Below are positions 46,985 to 58,870 of a stretch of DNA of 64,000 bases, piece after piece; positions within the stretch are counted from its first letter, which is position 1, and each line of letters opens with the position of its first letter. The stretch is taken from assembly GCA_002914845.1 (NCBI GenBank), contig JXTC01000106.1, positions 422,783-486,782 of the forward strand, given 5' to 3'. The DNA comes from Trema orientale. Taxonomy: Eukaryota; Streptophyta; Magnoliopsida; Rosales; Cannabaceae. Made by a program: the position numbers and the translations under genes. The notes beneath the pieces are model-generated. The model made no database searches, was not told the DNA's origin, and worked only from the letters and a program-made list of their open reading frames with translations.

Positions 46985-47911
46985 TTATAGCTGGTCTGAG
47001 GAGCTTTTTTTTGGAAATAGTTCAGGTATTGTTGCCCTTTATTATGTTCTGTTATGTTGTTTTCTTTTCCTTTCCTTCGAATTATTAGTATACTTTATTT
47101 TGGTATTCATTAATGTCTATACTATGTAATGTTGATATACAGTTGAGATGTTTACTTATTTGTTCTTCTTTTGAATATCATATACTATTCAAGTGTTTTA
47201 TTAAATACTATTGGTTTTCATCTTACTTATATTCTATCATATTATTTGTTGATGTACATTGTCTCTCTTGCATTCATTCTGTTTAGATATTTGTCTCTTC
47301 GTTATTTTGTGTTTGGATAGTATAAAATGCTTGAATACTCTTTTTTTTTTTTTTAATTTCTGTGTTTGATATATTCGTTTTCGCTGCCTTTTTCCCTAGC
47401 CCTATCCAATCTTTGATTCTTGCCTTTCTTTGCTTCCTCTGCATTTCATATAACTACTAACGGTTTATAGCTAATCTGAGGAGCTTCTCTTGGAAATAGT
47501 TTAAGTATTACTGCCTTTTATTACGTTCTGTTGTGTTGTTTCTTTTTCTTTCCTTCGAATTATTAGTATGCTTTGTTTTTGTGTTCATTAATGTCTATAC
47601 TATGTACTATTGATATATAGATGAGATATTTACTTATTTGTTCTTCTCTTGAATATCATGCACTACTAAAGTGCTTTATTAAATACTGCTGTTTTTTATC
47701 TTATTTATATTCTGTCATATCATTTGTTGATGTACATCGTCTCTCTTGCATCCATTCTGTTTAGATATTTGTCTCTTCATTATTTTGTGTTTAGATAGTA
47801 TAAAATGCTTGAATAGTCTTTTTTTTTTTTTTAATTTATGTGTTTGATGTGTTCATTTTCACTGTTTTTTCCCCCAGCCCTTTTATCCAGTCTTTGATTC
47901 TTGCCTTTCTT
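46985..47911. repeat. ~480-bp tandem duplication
   Basis: ctgaggagctt at about 46,996 and 47,476 starts two copies. They share ccttcgaattattagtat, atgtctatactatgta, gttgatgtacat and atagtataaaatgcttgaat, ending near tctttgattcttgcctttct. Diverged by roughly 10%. Non-coding. Confidence 0.85.
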
Positions 47912-48187
47912 TCTTTGTTACTTCAATTTCTCTTTTTTAAACTCTTTTATTCTATCTGTTCTTCCAAAAAATTATTCCTATTCCGTCTTTTTTCGCTTTT
48001 TCATCTCTTTTTTCTCGTTTAATTATTACTATTTTAGTACTTTCTTAATTATATTTTACAATCTAATCTACATTTGGCAATGACTATTATGTTTCTATTA
48101 ATCATATAGAGTTAGACATTGGCTGCCTGAAAATTGCTGTGTATAATGGTTTTTGTTGTTAAATTGGGATATAGATTATTACAAGCT

Positions 48188-48520
48188 AAGCTGAGCAGGA
48201 AACTAGTGTGCAAGCAACGTGTTTCACTGTACAAGGAACAGTAACTTGGTTTTTAGTGTGATTTTACGGATTTGTCCTTAAGATTCTGGTTGTGGCCTAT
48301 GAGTGGGCATGGCTATTTGGTCTCTTCATCTTTACTTTTACCATTTAACCAAACTGGGTTTTTGTCTCTGGCTTTGGGTGGGGGTTTGGACTGGATTTTT
48401 GTGTCTTTTTGCTTTATTCTTGGTCATTTGCCCTTCTCTCTTCCATCAATCCGCTGCTTTGCTTTGATGCTTCTCTGTTTCTCTTCTTTTTTCCCTAGTC
48501 TTTATGCATTTGGTAGTTTT
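48188..48520. repeat. Helitron leader-like repeat, copy B
   Basis: Second copy of the 45,025-45,420 text (gctgagcaggaaac, gtgtttcactgtaca, ttttacggatttgtccttaa). 48,521-49,931 holds no supported gene; the 73-codon frame at 48,845 is not recognised. Confidence 0.75.
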
Positions 48521-49931
48521 TGGGTAATAATGTGTTTTATTCTTGCGATTTTGTCTTTATTATCTAACTAATATAATATATATGGCAAATTTTTTAATAT
48601 ATGGACAGTGTTTTACATGTTTACCTACTTGCCAGAAATGATTTTTCTTGAAAGAAAAATGAGAAATTATTTATCAGGTAGCTAGATAAACACTTAAATA
48701 CACTATCCTATAAATTTGTCATATATTGATGATGTCTTTCACGTATCTGAGCCAAATGCTATATATAGTTATAGATATACATCTATCTGTCTGTTTATAT
48801 ATATTATATAATTATATTGAATATAAGGAATCAATCATACTTCATTGACCAAAAATTTTACCACTTCGGTTAACAAAGAAGAGAATGAAGAATCTGTTAC
48901 CGATAAAAAGAAGGAAGCAAGAAAACAAGATTATATTTCATTTGATTATAAAGCCATTGGAAAAAAAGTCTTATTCCTATCATGTATTCAATTTTTTATC
49001 CATCATATGTATAATTCAATATTTTGTATATTTGGACTGAAAGACCTTGATTTTATATGGAACTAAGATGTTGTATTTAAAGCTTAATTACAATGACTAC
49101 GAATAATAAAGTAAAAAATAGTTTGTTTAAATAGTTTATATCTCAAATTTGTTATTTCACCCAAAAAAAAAAGGAAGAACACAGAAATATTCAGAATTTA
49201 CAATGACTTTGCATAGTAAAATATAAATACTATTAGTTATTAACTAGGAAGAATGTTGAAATTTTTACTATCTTTAATAACTATAAATAATATAATAAAA
49301 ACATTATTAGTTAATACTTTGAATAATTACTATTCTAGAATATCTCCCTACCACATGTGCAAATAATACTAGCCAAATGTGGCCCACTTGAAACCTTTCT
49401 TTTCCCTCCCCGTTTCGCTTTTAGTAGTATGCTTTTATAGTTTTATCACTTGGAATGTTCTGAGAAATGTTGTTACGTTTCGGATTTTAGATAATTTTGT
49501 ATGAGTTGATAATGTTGCATAGGTTAGAAAAAAGATACAATAAAGAATGTGATTTCAAAAAATCATAAACAAAAATACTATAATTAATTTAACGTTAATA
49601 ATAAACATCCAAAATTATAGTTAGTATAGCACAAATGAGTTAAAAAAGTCAAAAAAGAAAAATACAGAAAAAAGAAAGAATTAATTACTTTTTATACAGA
49701 TAGTATTACTATATTATTCCATAAGCTTTAAACAAAAGAAAGATTAACATGATACTTATTTTTTGTTAGTCTCTTTCCCCTGCCGCCTTTTGAATCATAT
49801 AAATAACCAGATAATATTAGAAAATTTCTACCATCAAAGCGTCAATGTAGACGATGTCATTATTGTAATCTAAATGAAGGCTTTGTATTAGCAGCGATGC
49901 TATTTCAGATCATCAACATCAGAAATCCAGT

Positions 49932-50447
49932 ATGAATTCAGAAAATATTCACCGATCAAGGCTCGCTGCAATATCCAACTTTACAAATCCTGAAAAATAT
50001 TTCTTCCACTCAGCACTCCTCAGCGTCAACCAGCTTCAATACACAAAGTAATCTTTTCATTCCTTATATAAAAATAGAGGAAAAAACCCTTCATTTATTA
50101 TGCGTTTTCCCACTTTTAACTCTTATTCCATACTGTGTTACAGGTGATATTAATAAATATTACGACCTTGGAGATTGCTCTTGCATCTGTAAATATTGTA
50201 GTGCATCTTTTTGATTTGACGAATCCACTAAAAGAACTTATCCACTAAAATATAATCTATGTTATAAAGACGAAAAAATTAAATTTCCTCTAATAAAAAA
50301 TCCTCTCCCTATACTAGATCAATTACTTGATTATTACGGAGGTCCTTTAAGCACATATTTCTGAAAAAATATTCGAACTTTCAATTCTATGTTTGCTTTC
50401 ACATCTTTCGAAGCAAACGTAGAAGAAAATACAAGTCTTAGTATATA
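49932..50447 (+). pseudogene. Helitron RepHel N-terminal region (+ strand)
   Basis: A first segment (49,932-50,047) reads MNSENIHRSRLAAISNFTNP. After an intron-like stretch come YYDLGDCSCICKYCSASF, a TGA stop where Trp is usual, then KFPLIKNPLPILDQLLDYYG and NIRTFNSMFAFTSFEANVEE. This is the conserved start of plant Helitron helicases (cysteine-rich Y-C-x-x-C region and the SMFAFTSFG motif). Two in-frame stops. The next canonical part (TYIFKIS, GSLLP) is found on the other strand at 52,985. Confidence 0.82.
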
Positions 50448-50748
50448 ATTTCGGTAACTAAATAGGAATATATACAAAATAAATAATTCTATATAAAGAT
50501 AAGAACAAATAAACAAACAAATAAATAAATATATGAAACATATCCTTAGTGATGCACCATAATAATTGGAATCATAAATTATAAATTATACAAGTAACCT
50601 ATTGATAAAAATTCAATTCAACGTAATCAAAATTTCTTTGATCGCAAATTCAACTTAAAATATATTTTAATGTTAAACTAGGCATTGTAAACAAGCTAGT
50701 TAAAGACTTGGAGAGACAATGAAGCGACATGAAAAGCATTGCAAGGAG

Positions 50749-50884
50749 AATATCTATAGTATTGCCTAACTTGAAGTAAAATAGATACTTAGTTTCATAT
50801 TGGCATTAGCCATTATAATATCTATAGTATTGCCTAACTTGAAGTAAAATAGATACTTAGTTTCATATTGGCATTAGCCATTTA
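50749..50884. repeat. 68-bp near-perfect tandem duplication
   Basis: aatatctatagtattgccta starts at 50,749 and again at 50,817; both copies run to gcattagccat. Confidence 0.95.
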
Positions 50885-51039
50885 TAATTCTTCGACCTAT
50901 AGTACATGGATATTGAAGAAAATCACTATTCTATGTAGAGTCAACTCGTTGAGTCATAATTAATTTTATTTAAGGATGTGTGTCCTATGTATTCTTTAAT
51001 ATCGTTGTAGGAAAAAGTATGAGAGCAAGCACAAGTCAA

Positions 51040-51110
51040 GTAATATTCTTTACTCCTCTAGTCCAAGTAAACTCGCACTGAGGAGTAGGGAGCTGATGGG
51101 GGTAACAATA
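51040..51110 (+). repeat. LARD-family remnant (polypurine tract side)
   Basis: ctcctctagtccaagtaaactcgcactgaggagtagggagctgat matches the 3' internal end of the LARD at 61,748-61,793 almost base for base, followed by an LTR-start-like gggggtaac. Confidence 0.75.
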
Positions 51111-51299
51111 AGCCACTAAAGAAAGGTAATAAGATTTCGAAATTTTTTGAAAAATTACAACAAAAGTTGATCATATTGCAGGAAACATCTGCAGTTTCAA
51201 TTAGATGTCAACTTCCTAGAGTTTCGTCATGCTTTCAAAGAGATAAGTATTCTAATGGCAATAGTTGTTTGTATATTTTAATGAGGAATTATTAATTGA

Positions 51300-52985
51300 T
51301 TAAAGTGTTTAAATTATATGCCTGAAATAACTAATTAACATGGATTGTGAGCATGTTCCGACATTTATGTGGGTGTGGAATTTTAAGCACAAATCTTTAT
51401 TATAAAGAACTACAAATCTGTTATCTAATTTAATACTTTCTTTTTATATATAAAATATCGTATTTCTGCGTTTGTAATTAATGAGTCCATTTTTTTCAAT
51501 GATTGTTTCTTCTTTAAATTGTTTGGAGAATTTTTTAGAACAAACAGAGTTTTTCATACATGGGATATTTGTTTTGGCGGTGCCACATGGCCCATGTATG
51601 TTGAACTCTGCTACGACATTGTATTCTTGTGGGTTTTCTTCAGGATTAGGTATTTCAGCTGAAATAAATTTGTCTCTTTGTGACGGTTCAGATATTTTTC
51701 ATTAGGGTGTAACCAAAATAAGAATTGACAATGAGGTAAGTCACGTTTCTGGAATTCAACAACATATAAATCTACATGGCAAAATAAGTACAAAAAAAAA
51801 AAAAAAACACATTAGTTTTTATTAGAGAAAGAATTCACTGTTTTTTGTGCATATTTAATTTTATTGTATAAGACAATAAAATCTGACCTGCAATAATTGT
51901 GCCAAAGATTTTTTCAGTTTTAATAGTGAATAAAATTGGATTTAGTTTCGTCCTAAAAATTCCTGTAATTATATTTGGTCTATCTTCAGGTTTTTGGCTG
52001 GGAATTTTATTTAAAGCATGTGTAATTTCAAGCCATTTAGAGTTGCATGTAAATATTATAAATAAATCAGGATTTCCATACTGTCTGCATATTGCCATTG
52101 CAACTTGATAATTTTGAATCATATATCTAGGACTTCTAGTATGGCTTGATGGAAGAATTATTCTTTTCCCAATTGCTCTTGCAACTGTATCACCTATTGT
52201 AATAGCATCTTGCACACCTTGATAAATTTCAGATCTTAAATTGTTTTGATTTTTTCTGACATAGTCTAGTCGATCTTCTTTAATAGAGGCATATGCATCA
52301 ACTATATATTGTTGAAAAAGTCTGCAACTTTTGAATAAGATGTTATTTACGTTTTCACGCTGTTGTAATTAATAACAATAGAATGCTCTCATAGGTATTC
52401 TATTTGTTGAGGGTCGATTTCCTGGTCTGTTTGTATTCCAATTTAAATCGATTATGTAACCATCCTCTTCGTATGGAAATAAAAGAGGATATTGTAAAGC
52501 CATATAAGATGGATGTAATTTTGTGATTCTTTGTAAATTGTTTGTTTTGTATTGTATTATAATGTCTCTCCCCTCTTCATATTCACTAATATCTCTGATA
52601 ATTAATCCTCCTATATCATTTAAAGTGGGTAATTCATACTGATTATTTTCTATAGGTCGTCGTCCTATTAGTCTTAATTTCATAGATGGAATTTTATTTT
52701 CATGGTATCTATCTCTAACCATACGAAAAAATTTTACTAATTTGTTATTTTCATTAAGTGTCTTGATTAAATTTTCAATAATTAATTTTGTCAATTCTCT
52801 TGATTCATCATCAAATGAGAATATTGACATTCGATTTTCAGTTTCGTTTTCTGTGTCATATATATATAATTGGAAAAATCTTAGAGGATTATTATTTACT
52901 GGCAATAAAGATCCCATAAGATGACTGCTAATTTTAAAAATATATGTACCGTCTAAATTTTTTGGGATCTAGCTGATTTAATTCT
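51300..52985 (-). pseudogene. Helitron Rep (HUH) domain, inverted block 1
   Basis: Reading leftward from 52,985: TYIFKIS, GSLLPVNNNPLRFFQLYIYD, HPSYMALQYPLLFPY, GDTVARAIGKRIILPSSHTR, NPDLFIIFTCNSKW. Then the HUH region VVEFQKRDLPHCQFLFWL (51,611-51,793), KFISAEIPNPEENPQEYNVV, FNIHGPCG, and RFVVLYNKDLCLKFHTHINV near 51,330. The HUH motif is usually HCH; here it is HCQ, so a metal ligand is lost. Several frame breaks. The block directly continues the plus-strand N-terminus at 50,447 and is continued by the helicase block starting at 56,915. Confidence 0.85.
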
Positions 52986-54462
52986 GCAATTGTTCTCCTG
53001 TTTTGTTATTTTTGTTGTTCTGGCAGTTGTATTTCTCTTGGAACAAGAGCTGGTAGGAATTCAACGTGTTACGTCGTGTGTTAAAACTTGAATAATAGAT
53101 TGGTTAAAGAGACAAAATACAAAAAATTCTAATGTTTAATAAAGGTAAATAAAATATGATATATTTTTTTTTGTTATATGATTTTTTAAATAAAAATAAT
53201 AATATTAAGGTTAATTATTACCTTGTTTTTAGTGCATTAACTTCTAGTATGTCTATATTTGTATAGTATCATGTCGCACCTGTACTGGCTGTATATGTAT
53301 TTCCTGTTTTATATAAAAATTTGTGTTAGTAATTATTTAATTAAAGTATAAAAATATTTTTGTTTATAGTTGTTAAATGTAGATATTAATTACCTAAATA
53401 TTGTTTTATTGTCATAAATATAAAAATAGTTATAACCGGTTCTTCCATAGTTTTTATAATATCTGAGTTTAGAGCTTTTCCCTGTTTCTTCCCACAAAGT
53501 GATTTGTAATTTTTCGCTCCTACAATTAAATCAAATGATGTTAGTGTATGATTAGAATAAAGAGTAAAGTTTTTTTTTATATATAAATTTTTGTAATAGA
53601 TTAATTAATTACCTGATGTTTTGTATTGTCAGTGTTCATCTCGGCATTGTTTTGCCTTTGACATCTATTTCTTCCAAGTCCTGTATTTCTGTCAACATTC
53701 ATATAATATCTGGTGCCAAGGGGAAGAAATTAATATTAGTAAATTTGAATAAATATTAGTATATGTTAATAAAGAAATAATACTGTAATTAATAGTACCT
53801 GATAATATATCATGAACATCTGTCCTTGATGCTAATTGGTTAAAATCTATAAATAAAATTTGTGCATTAGAATGTTTGTTGTTAACGTTATCATTGGAGT
53901 GAAGGATGTTGTTCTGGCAAATTGTAGCATTGCAGTATGAAGAACAATTTTGTATTTTGGTTTGTTCGGTGCTACATTGAAATTGGTAATTTGATATACT
54001 TCTCCTTCAGCTATTTGTTGTGATATATAATCTGCATCTCGACCTCTGATTGTTTCATGAATTGCTTCATGCTGTATTTTTTTTTTTTTTTTAAAGTTTA
54101 ATTGTTATGTGATGTTTTATGAAATTAAAGACAAAAATATATATGTATTAATTGTACTAAATTATAATGGAGTATGAGATAAGATAATTTAGTAGTGTTT
54201 TTTTTACCTCATGATCTACTAAAACACAGTCGAGATCTATCAGACGTCAGGTTGCATAGTCGTTGTTGTGCTAAAGTCGACTAATGCGAGCTTCTATTGC
54301 TACATAAACCTCGTTTGGTTTGAGAGATCGTATTGGTGTTGGCATTCCCTTTTTTTTTCGTTTTAGCTGCAAAATAGAAAAATTTAATAACATTAAAATT
54401 GTATTGAGAACAATTGAAAAGTTGATATATAAAGGGTCAAGAAGATGCATATATAAATTCAT
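52975..54462 (-). pseudogene. RPA70-like single-strand DNA-binding protein, N-terminal part
   Basis: Spliced and decayed minus-strand pieces: start PTPIRSLKPNEVYVAIEARI (54,271-54,462), LIDLDCVLVDHE, AIHETIRGRDADYISQQI with EGEVYQITNFNVAPNKPKYK (about 53,880-54,070), KGKTMPR followed by TLTIQNIR (53,640), EKLQITLWEETGKSS (53,500), a SSTGAT-like segment (53,280), and REIQLPEQQK with RTIAELNQLDPKKFRR (52,975). This is the OB-fold order of plant Helitron RPA proteins. A stop replaces Trp after KGKTMPR. The C-terminal zinc and OB part lies on the plus strand from 56,906. Confidence 0.8.
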
Positions 54463-54578
54463 GTTAGAATAATATTTTAATAATGCTTAATTGATAGTGT
54501 AATTGTTATACTTACATAATGTTATACAAAATTTCTTTGTAAACTATATTTTTAATATGTGCTGGATGGATTCATTTA

Positions 54579-56915
54579 TTAATATATATATATATATAGT
54601 CCTTTTGGGGTAGTTACTCGTGACAGGGCTACGTATAATTGACCATGTGTAAAGATTTCATTTTCTAAATAAATACCTACTTTATTTAGTGATTGTCCTT
54701 GACTTTTATTTATTGTCATTTCATAACAGGTTTTTACAAGAAATTGTCGCCTTTTTAAAGTAAATGGCCATCTGAATTTGTTTACAGTCATTTCTATTCT
54801 TAGAATGTATAATTTTTCGTTTTCATTATTTGAATTTATAATTTGACCTTCTATGATTTTTTTTTCGATAATTGTGTAATCATAAGTCTTGTGCCATTAC
54901 ATATTCCTATTGATTGATGTAAATTTCTTAATAAAATTATTCGGGTTCCTACTTTAAGATTCAATTCATGTCGTAGTATACCGTTAAAATTTAAAGTATG
55001 TAAGAATTTTTGAGGATATAATAGGTTCAGTTCATCAATATTTTCTATTGAGGCTATTATTGTGTCATAACTGTAATAAGTTTTTAATTCATTAGGTATT
55101 AAAGACAGTATATATTTATTTATATCATCGGCTATTTTGTTTTTTAGAGTTATTATTGCTCTGTATCTTATATAATTAATATTACTAAAATTTCTTCGAA
55201 ATTATCATATATTAAATTTGAAATTTTTTCAATTAGATTTGATTAATATTGTATTATGCATTTTTCTGGTATTTTAATCCATGTTATGTCTTCATTTTCA
55301 GGGTCTTTTATTTCTTCTGTAGTACCATTTCCAACACTTAACGTCCATTTTGAAAATTCTAAAATTTTCTTTTTTTCTTGTTTTGTAGTATTAGGGTTTT
55401 TTAATCTCATATTTTCTGTTAATGATAATAATTTAAAGTATGGCCATAAGTAAGAATTATTTATACTTGCATTTATTATATCTTCTTTTGTTCTAGCAGG
55501 TATAACTGGTAAAATTTGTCAGAAATCGCCACCTAATATGATTGTAATTTCACCAAAAGATTGATCAAAATTATTTTTCAGATCTTGTAGTGTCTTATTT
55601 AAACTTCGAAATAGTATTTGTTATTCATTGGTGCTTCATCCCATAATATAAGCGTTGTTTTTTCTATTAATTTTGCTAACTGAGTTCCTTTTTTGATATG
55701 ACAGGTGGAAAATTTATCAGTTGATAAAGGTATTCGGAATCTTGAATGTGCAGTTCTGCCTTTTGGTAATAATAATGAAGCTATTCCAGATGATGCAACA
55801 GTTAAAACAATTCCGTTATTTGATCTGATTTCAGTGATAATCGTATTCCATAAATAAGTTTTTTCTGTGCCTCCATGTCTATAAATAAAGAATAAATTTT
55901 CTTTTTTATTATTTAATGAATCTATAATTTGTTCGTAGATATAGCGTTATACATTATTTAAGTTTTTCTCTAAGATCGTGTTTTCTTCTTTTAGTTTATT
56001 AATGTCATAATCTAATTCTTCTCGCAAAAATTTATTATTTAAGTCATCAATTAATGTTCCTGCTGGTAGTGGTAGATTAAAATTTATTAGAGTAGATGAA
56101 TTTAAATTTAATTATTTTTCTAATTCATATAATACATAATTATATAATTCATTTTCTGGAATTTGGAAATTCGGATTATTGAACAAAGCTTTTGTCCTAT
56201 GTAAAATATCTTCTGCCATAAGTTTCCAATGATTTTCAAGTAATGTTATTGGATTATTTACATTACAAAATAGTAAGATTATGGTGAATAATTGTCATAA
56301 TTGATGCGGTGTTGACCAAAATGAGGCCTCTAATATTGATTTATTCGATTCTTTAACGTCTCCTAATAGACCTAATGCATTGCATGCTGCTTGATTTGTT
56401 GGGTATATTACACCATTAATAGTTCGTATAGATTCAAAACTTGTTGCATCTTTTTTATGATTTAATAATAATTTTATATAATATAATTCTCCAAAACTTG
56501 GGTAGACATAAAATGTTCGTCTAATTGAATATCCTGATTTTCTATGAGTCCAAATTTTGGCTTTATTATTCCAAACCCATTTAGTGGAAAATTGTATATT
56601 TGATAATTGTCTTGCTTCTATATTAAATTTATTTATTTCCATCCATTCTGTCAAAGTTTTTTTTTTTCAATTCCTAGTTGTCTTATTATATTATTAAGAT
56701 GTTAGTTTGAATGCACTGTTATGCTTTGCATATGTGGTAAATGAATTGTTAATTGCTGTATTGCAAGATTTCTATGATGTATAGAATATTCGTATAATCT
56801 CTGCATAGCTTCATACGGTGTTATATACCGACAATTAATATAGTTTTTTGTTTCATCTATTTCTTTATAAGTAGTTTCTCCAGATTGTCCTATGTATGTA
56901 TTGTCAAATTTACAG
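54579..56915 (-). pseudogene. Helitron helicase domain, inverted block 2
   Basis: Reading leftward: DETKNYINCRYITPYEAMQR (56,702-56,900), WKRK-type core FSTKWVWNNKAKIW and YYIKLLLNHKKDATSFESIR (56,295-56,654), and the Pif1-type ATPase with Walker A HGGTEKTYLWN near 55,880 (normally GTGKT). Then WDEAPM near 55,640, and the terminal [20 protein letters not shown] with [12 protein letters not shown] (54,579-54,791). The Gly-to-Glu change in Walker A and many stops make it inactive. Belongs between the Rep block and the RPA gene. Confidence 0.85.
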
Positions 56916-57870
56916 TAAAAGCAACCATATTCAAATTTGAAACACATCGACGTTGGTATTACGACTCCTGCCACCAATGTTCTAGACATGTTCGAGAAGC
57001 AGGGAGTGGATGGTGGTGCGATACACATGGTCATCTTTCATCAACACCAATTCCATGGTAAAAAATATAATCTAATAACTCATATTAATATTTTTTTAAT
57101 TAACTAATCTATATAAAAAATATATCTCAAATCATTAGTCATTAATTAAATTATTTAATTTTTTTATTTCTCTCATATTATTGTCTCAATAGGTATAAAT
57201 TACATACCAGAATATAAGACGGGACAGGATTTACCGTCATAACAATTTTCGGAAAAGCAGCCCAAATTCTGATCAAAAGACCATGTTCAGCACTGACAAT
57301 ACAAGAAGGCTATACCGATCCAATGGTATTGCCACCGGTAATTGAACAACTATGCGGACAAACAAAAATATTTTAAATTTATTTCAGAACAAGAGGAGCT
57401 TTAATTGACACAACTGTGTCAAAAATATTTGACGATGACGAATCAACTGCATTAGCACTTCCAGCACCACCAACTATCCAGGAAACAGAAATAATACTAA
57501 CCATACCATTGGATCCAAAAACACCTGACCCCAAAAAAATCCCAGAAATGTAAAAAACTATTACTAATTTATACTTAATATGATAAAACACAAAATCTAT
57601 TTATTATAATTAAACTAATAACATATTTTTTTTATACTTCAGATCAGAAGTAACATCAACAAAACGAAAATTAGTGAGGTAATTAATTTATCCAAAATTA
57701 AAAACTAAACGAAAAAAAATTATCATTTTTTTCTTTGCAAAAAGAAAATAATTTAATTATATCTTTTCTTTTCTGTTATTCTAATATTTATTTCTCTAAT
57801 TACAGTGAAGAAGAGCAACAAAAAAAAAGGCAAGCAAAAGCTGTAATATGGACCGCCAAGTTATTATAAT
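56906..57870 (+). pseudogene. RPA70-like protein, C-terminal part (+ strand)
   Basis: Plus-strand frame KFTVKATIFKFETHRRWYYD, then SCHQC ... GWWCDTHG (zinc-ribbon-like ligands) and LSSTPIP up to 57,057. A GT-AG intron follows to 57,192, then YKLHTRI, a stop, and TGFTVITIFGKAAQILIKRP with LPPVIEQLCGQ. Later exons read ALIDTTVSKIFDDDES (57,391 on), SEVTSTKRKLV (57,644) and a Lys-rich end at 57,870. This is the C-terminal OB-fold of RPA1. Its N-terminal partner is the minus-strand piece ending at 52,975. Confidence 0.75.
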
Positions 57871-58095
57871 AGAAAAATATTTTGTAATATTTTAGACAAT
57901 ACATTATTATATGTTACAAAAATATCATATCGTTGTAAAACATTATTACTTATTATAAATAATATAATAACTATTTTATAAAAAATAATTTATACAATAT
58001 AATATTTCATACTTAATCCGCAGTAAAAATATAATTCATACAATACAATATTCCATACTAAATCCGCAGCAAGAGCACGGGCTACAAGACTTGTA

Positions 58096-58366
58096 TGTAT
58101 GCTAAAATAGAGGCTCTAATGGATGCGAGGAAACAATTCGAGCTCACTACGAATACAGATAAGGTTTCTTGGAATTCAATCATTGTTGGGTATGTTCAGG
58201 AGAAGGGTGAGGTTGAGGCTTTTAACATATTCCAAAGAATGAATTCAAAAGGGATGATGCCTGATGAGGTGCCTTTGGCCAGGATATTGAGTGCTTGCAC
58301 AAATATGCGGGGACTTAATCAGAGGCAACAAGTCCATTGTCTTTCCATTAAATCGGGTTTGGAAAC
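58096..58366 (+). pseudogene. PPR pseudogene, piece 2
   Basis: MYAKIEALMDARKQFEL, DKVSWNSIIVGYVQEKGEVE, RMNSKGMMPDEVPLARILSA, and QVHCLSIKSGLE. Open in one frame until the LARD insertion at 58,367. Continues piece 1 and is continued by piece 3 at 62,297. Confidence 0.85.
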
Positions 58367-58870
58367 TATTGGGGGTAAAATTCGTATAGGTTATTTTATG
58401 ACCTATATGGGGCCTACAAAATGTATTTGTGTTTTTATGGGGTCTCCTATCTCAGAAAAGATGTAGTTATTATTTATGAATATCGGCCTAATTATGTTTC
58501 AAATCAAGCATTCTTTGGTAAGTATCCTATTTTGACTAGGTTACCCATAGTCAAAAAGGGAATTATTAATTATTTAATTAATACTGTTTCCTATTTATTA
58601 AACACCTATTATTTGTCTATAAATACAGAGTCTTCTTCTTCATTCGACATCTCTTTTTTTCTATTCTATTCTCTCTACACACGACCTCTACTGATTTTTT
58701 GCTCTTTTGCAGGAAATTAGAACTACATAAAGATTTGATCCCTGCAAAGGGTATGTAGGCAGCTCTCATGAGCACAACCCAAAAATTAATCTAACCTATT
58801 TTTTCTAGATGCAGGATTACAAGTAGTCATGACCCTCCAATAAATTCAATTGTAGAATTTCGGCTCTGCA
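58367..58870 (+). repeat. LARD 5' LTR
   Basis: Begins tattgggggtaaaattcg (the 3' copy has tgttagggataaaattcg) and ends cggctctgca. A TATA-like ctataaatacagag lies near 58,617. Confidence 0.88.

Larger units (their letters stand above)
43859..58093 (+). mobile_element. Helitron complex inserted in the PPR pseudogene
   Basis: Interrupts PPR coding between A and T (left flank ...TTGACA, right flank TGTATGC) with no target duplication, as Helitrons do. The 3' end has a hairpin-like CCGCAGCAAGAGCACGGGC (58,064-58,082) followed by CTTG, close to the plant Helitron hairpin plus CTRR end. A duplicated copy of the preceding words lies at about 58,003. Inside are RepHel and RPA-like gene parts on both strands. 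Helitron-5'-like text (ctaaagctgag or gctgagcagg after an AT run) recurs at about 45,013 and 48,188. This suggests two or more elements, nested or head-to-tail. Confidence 0.75.
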
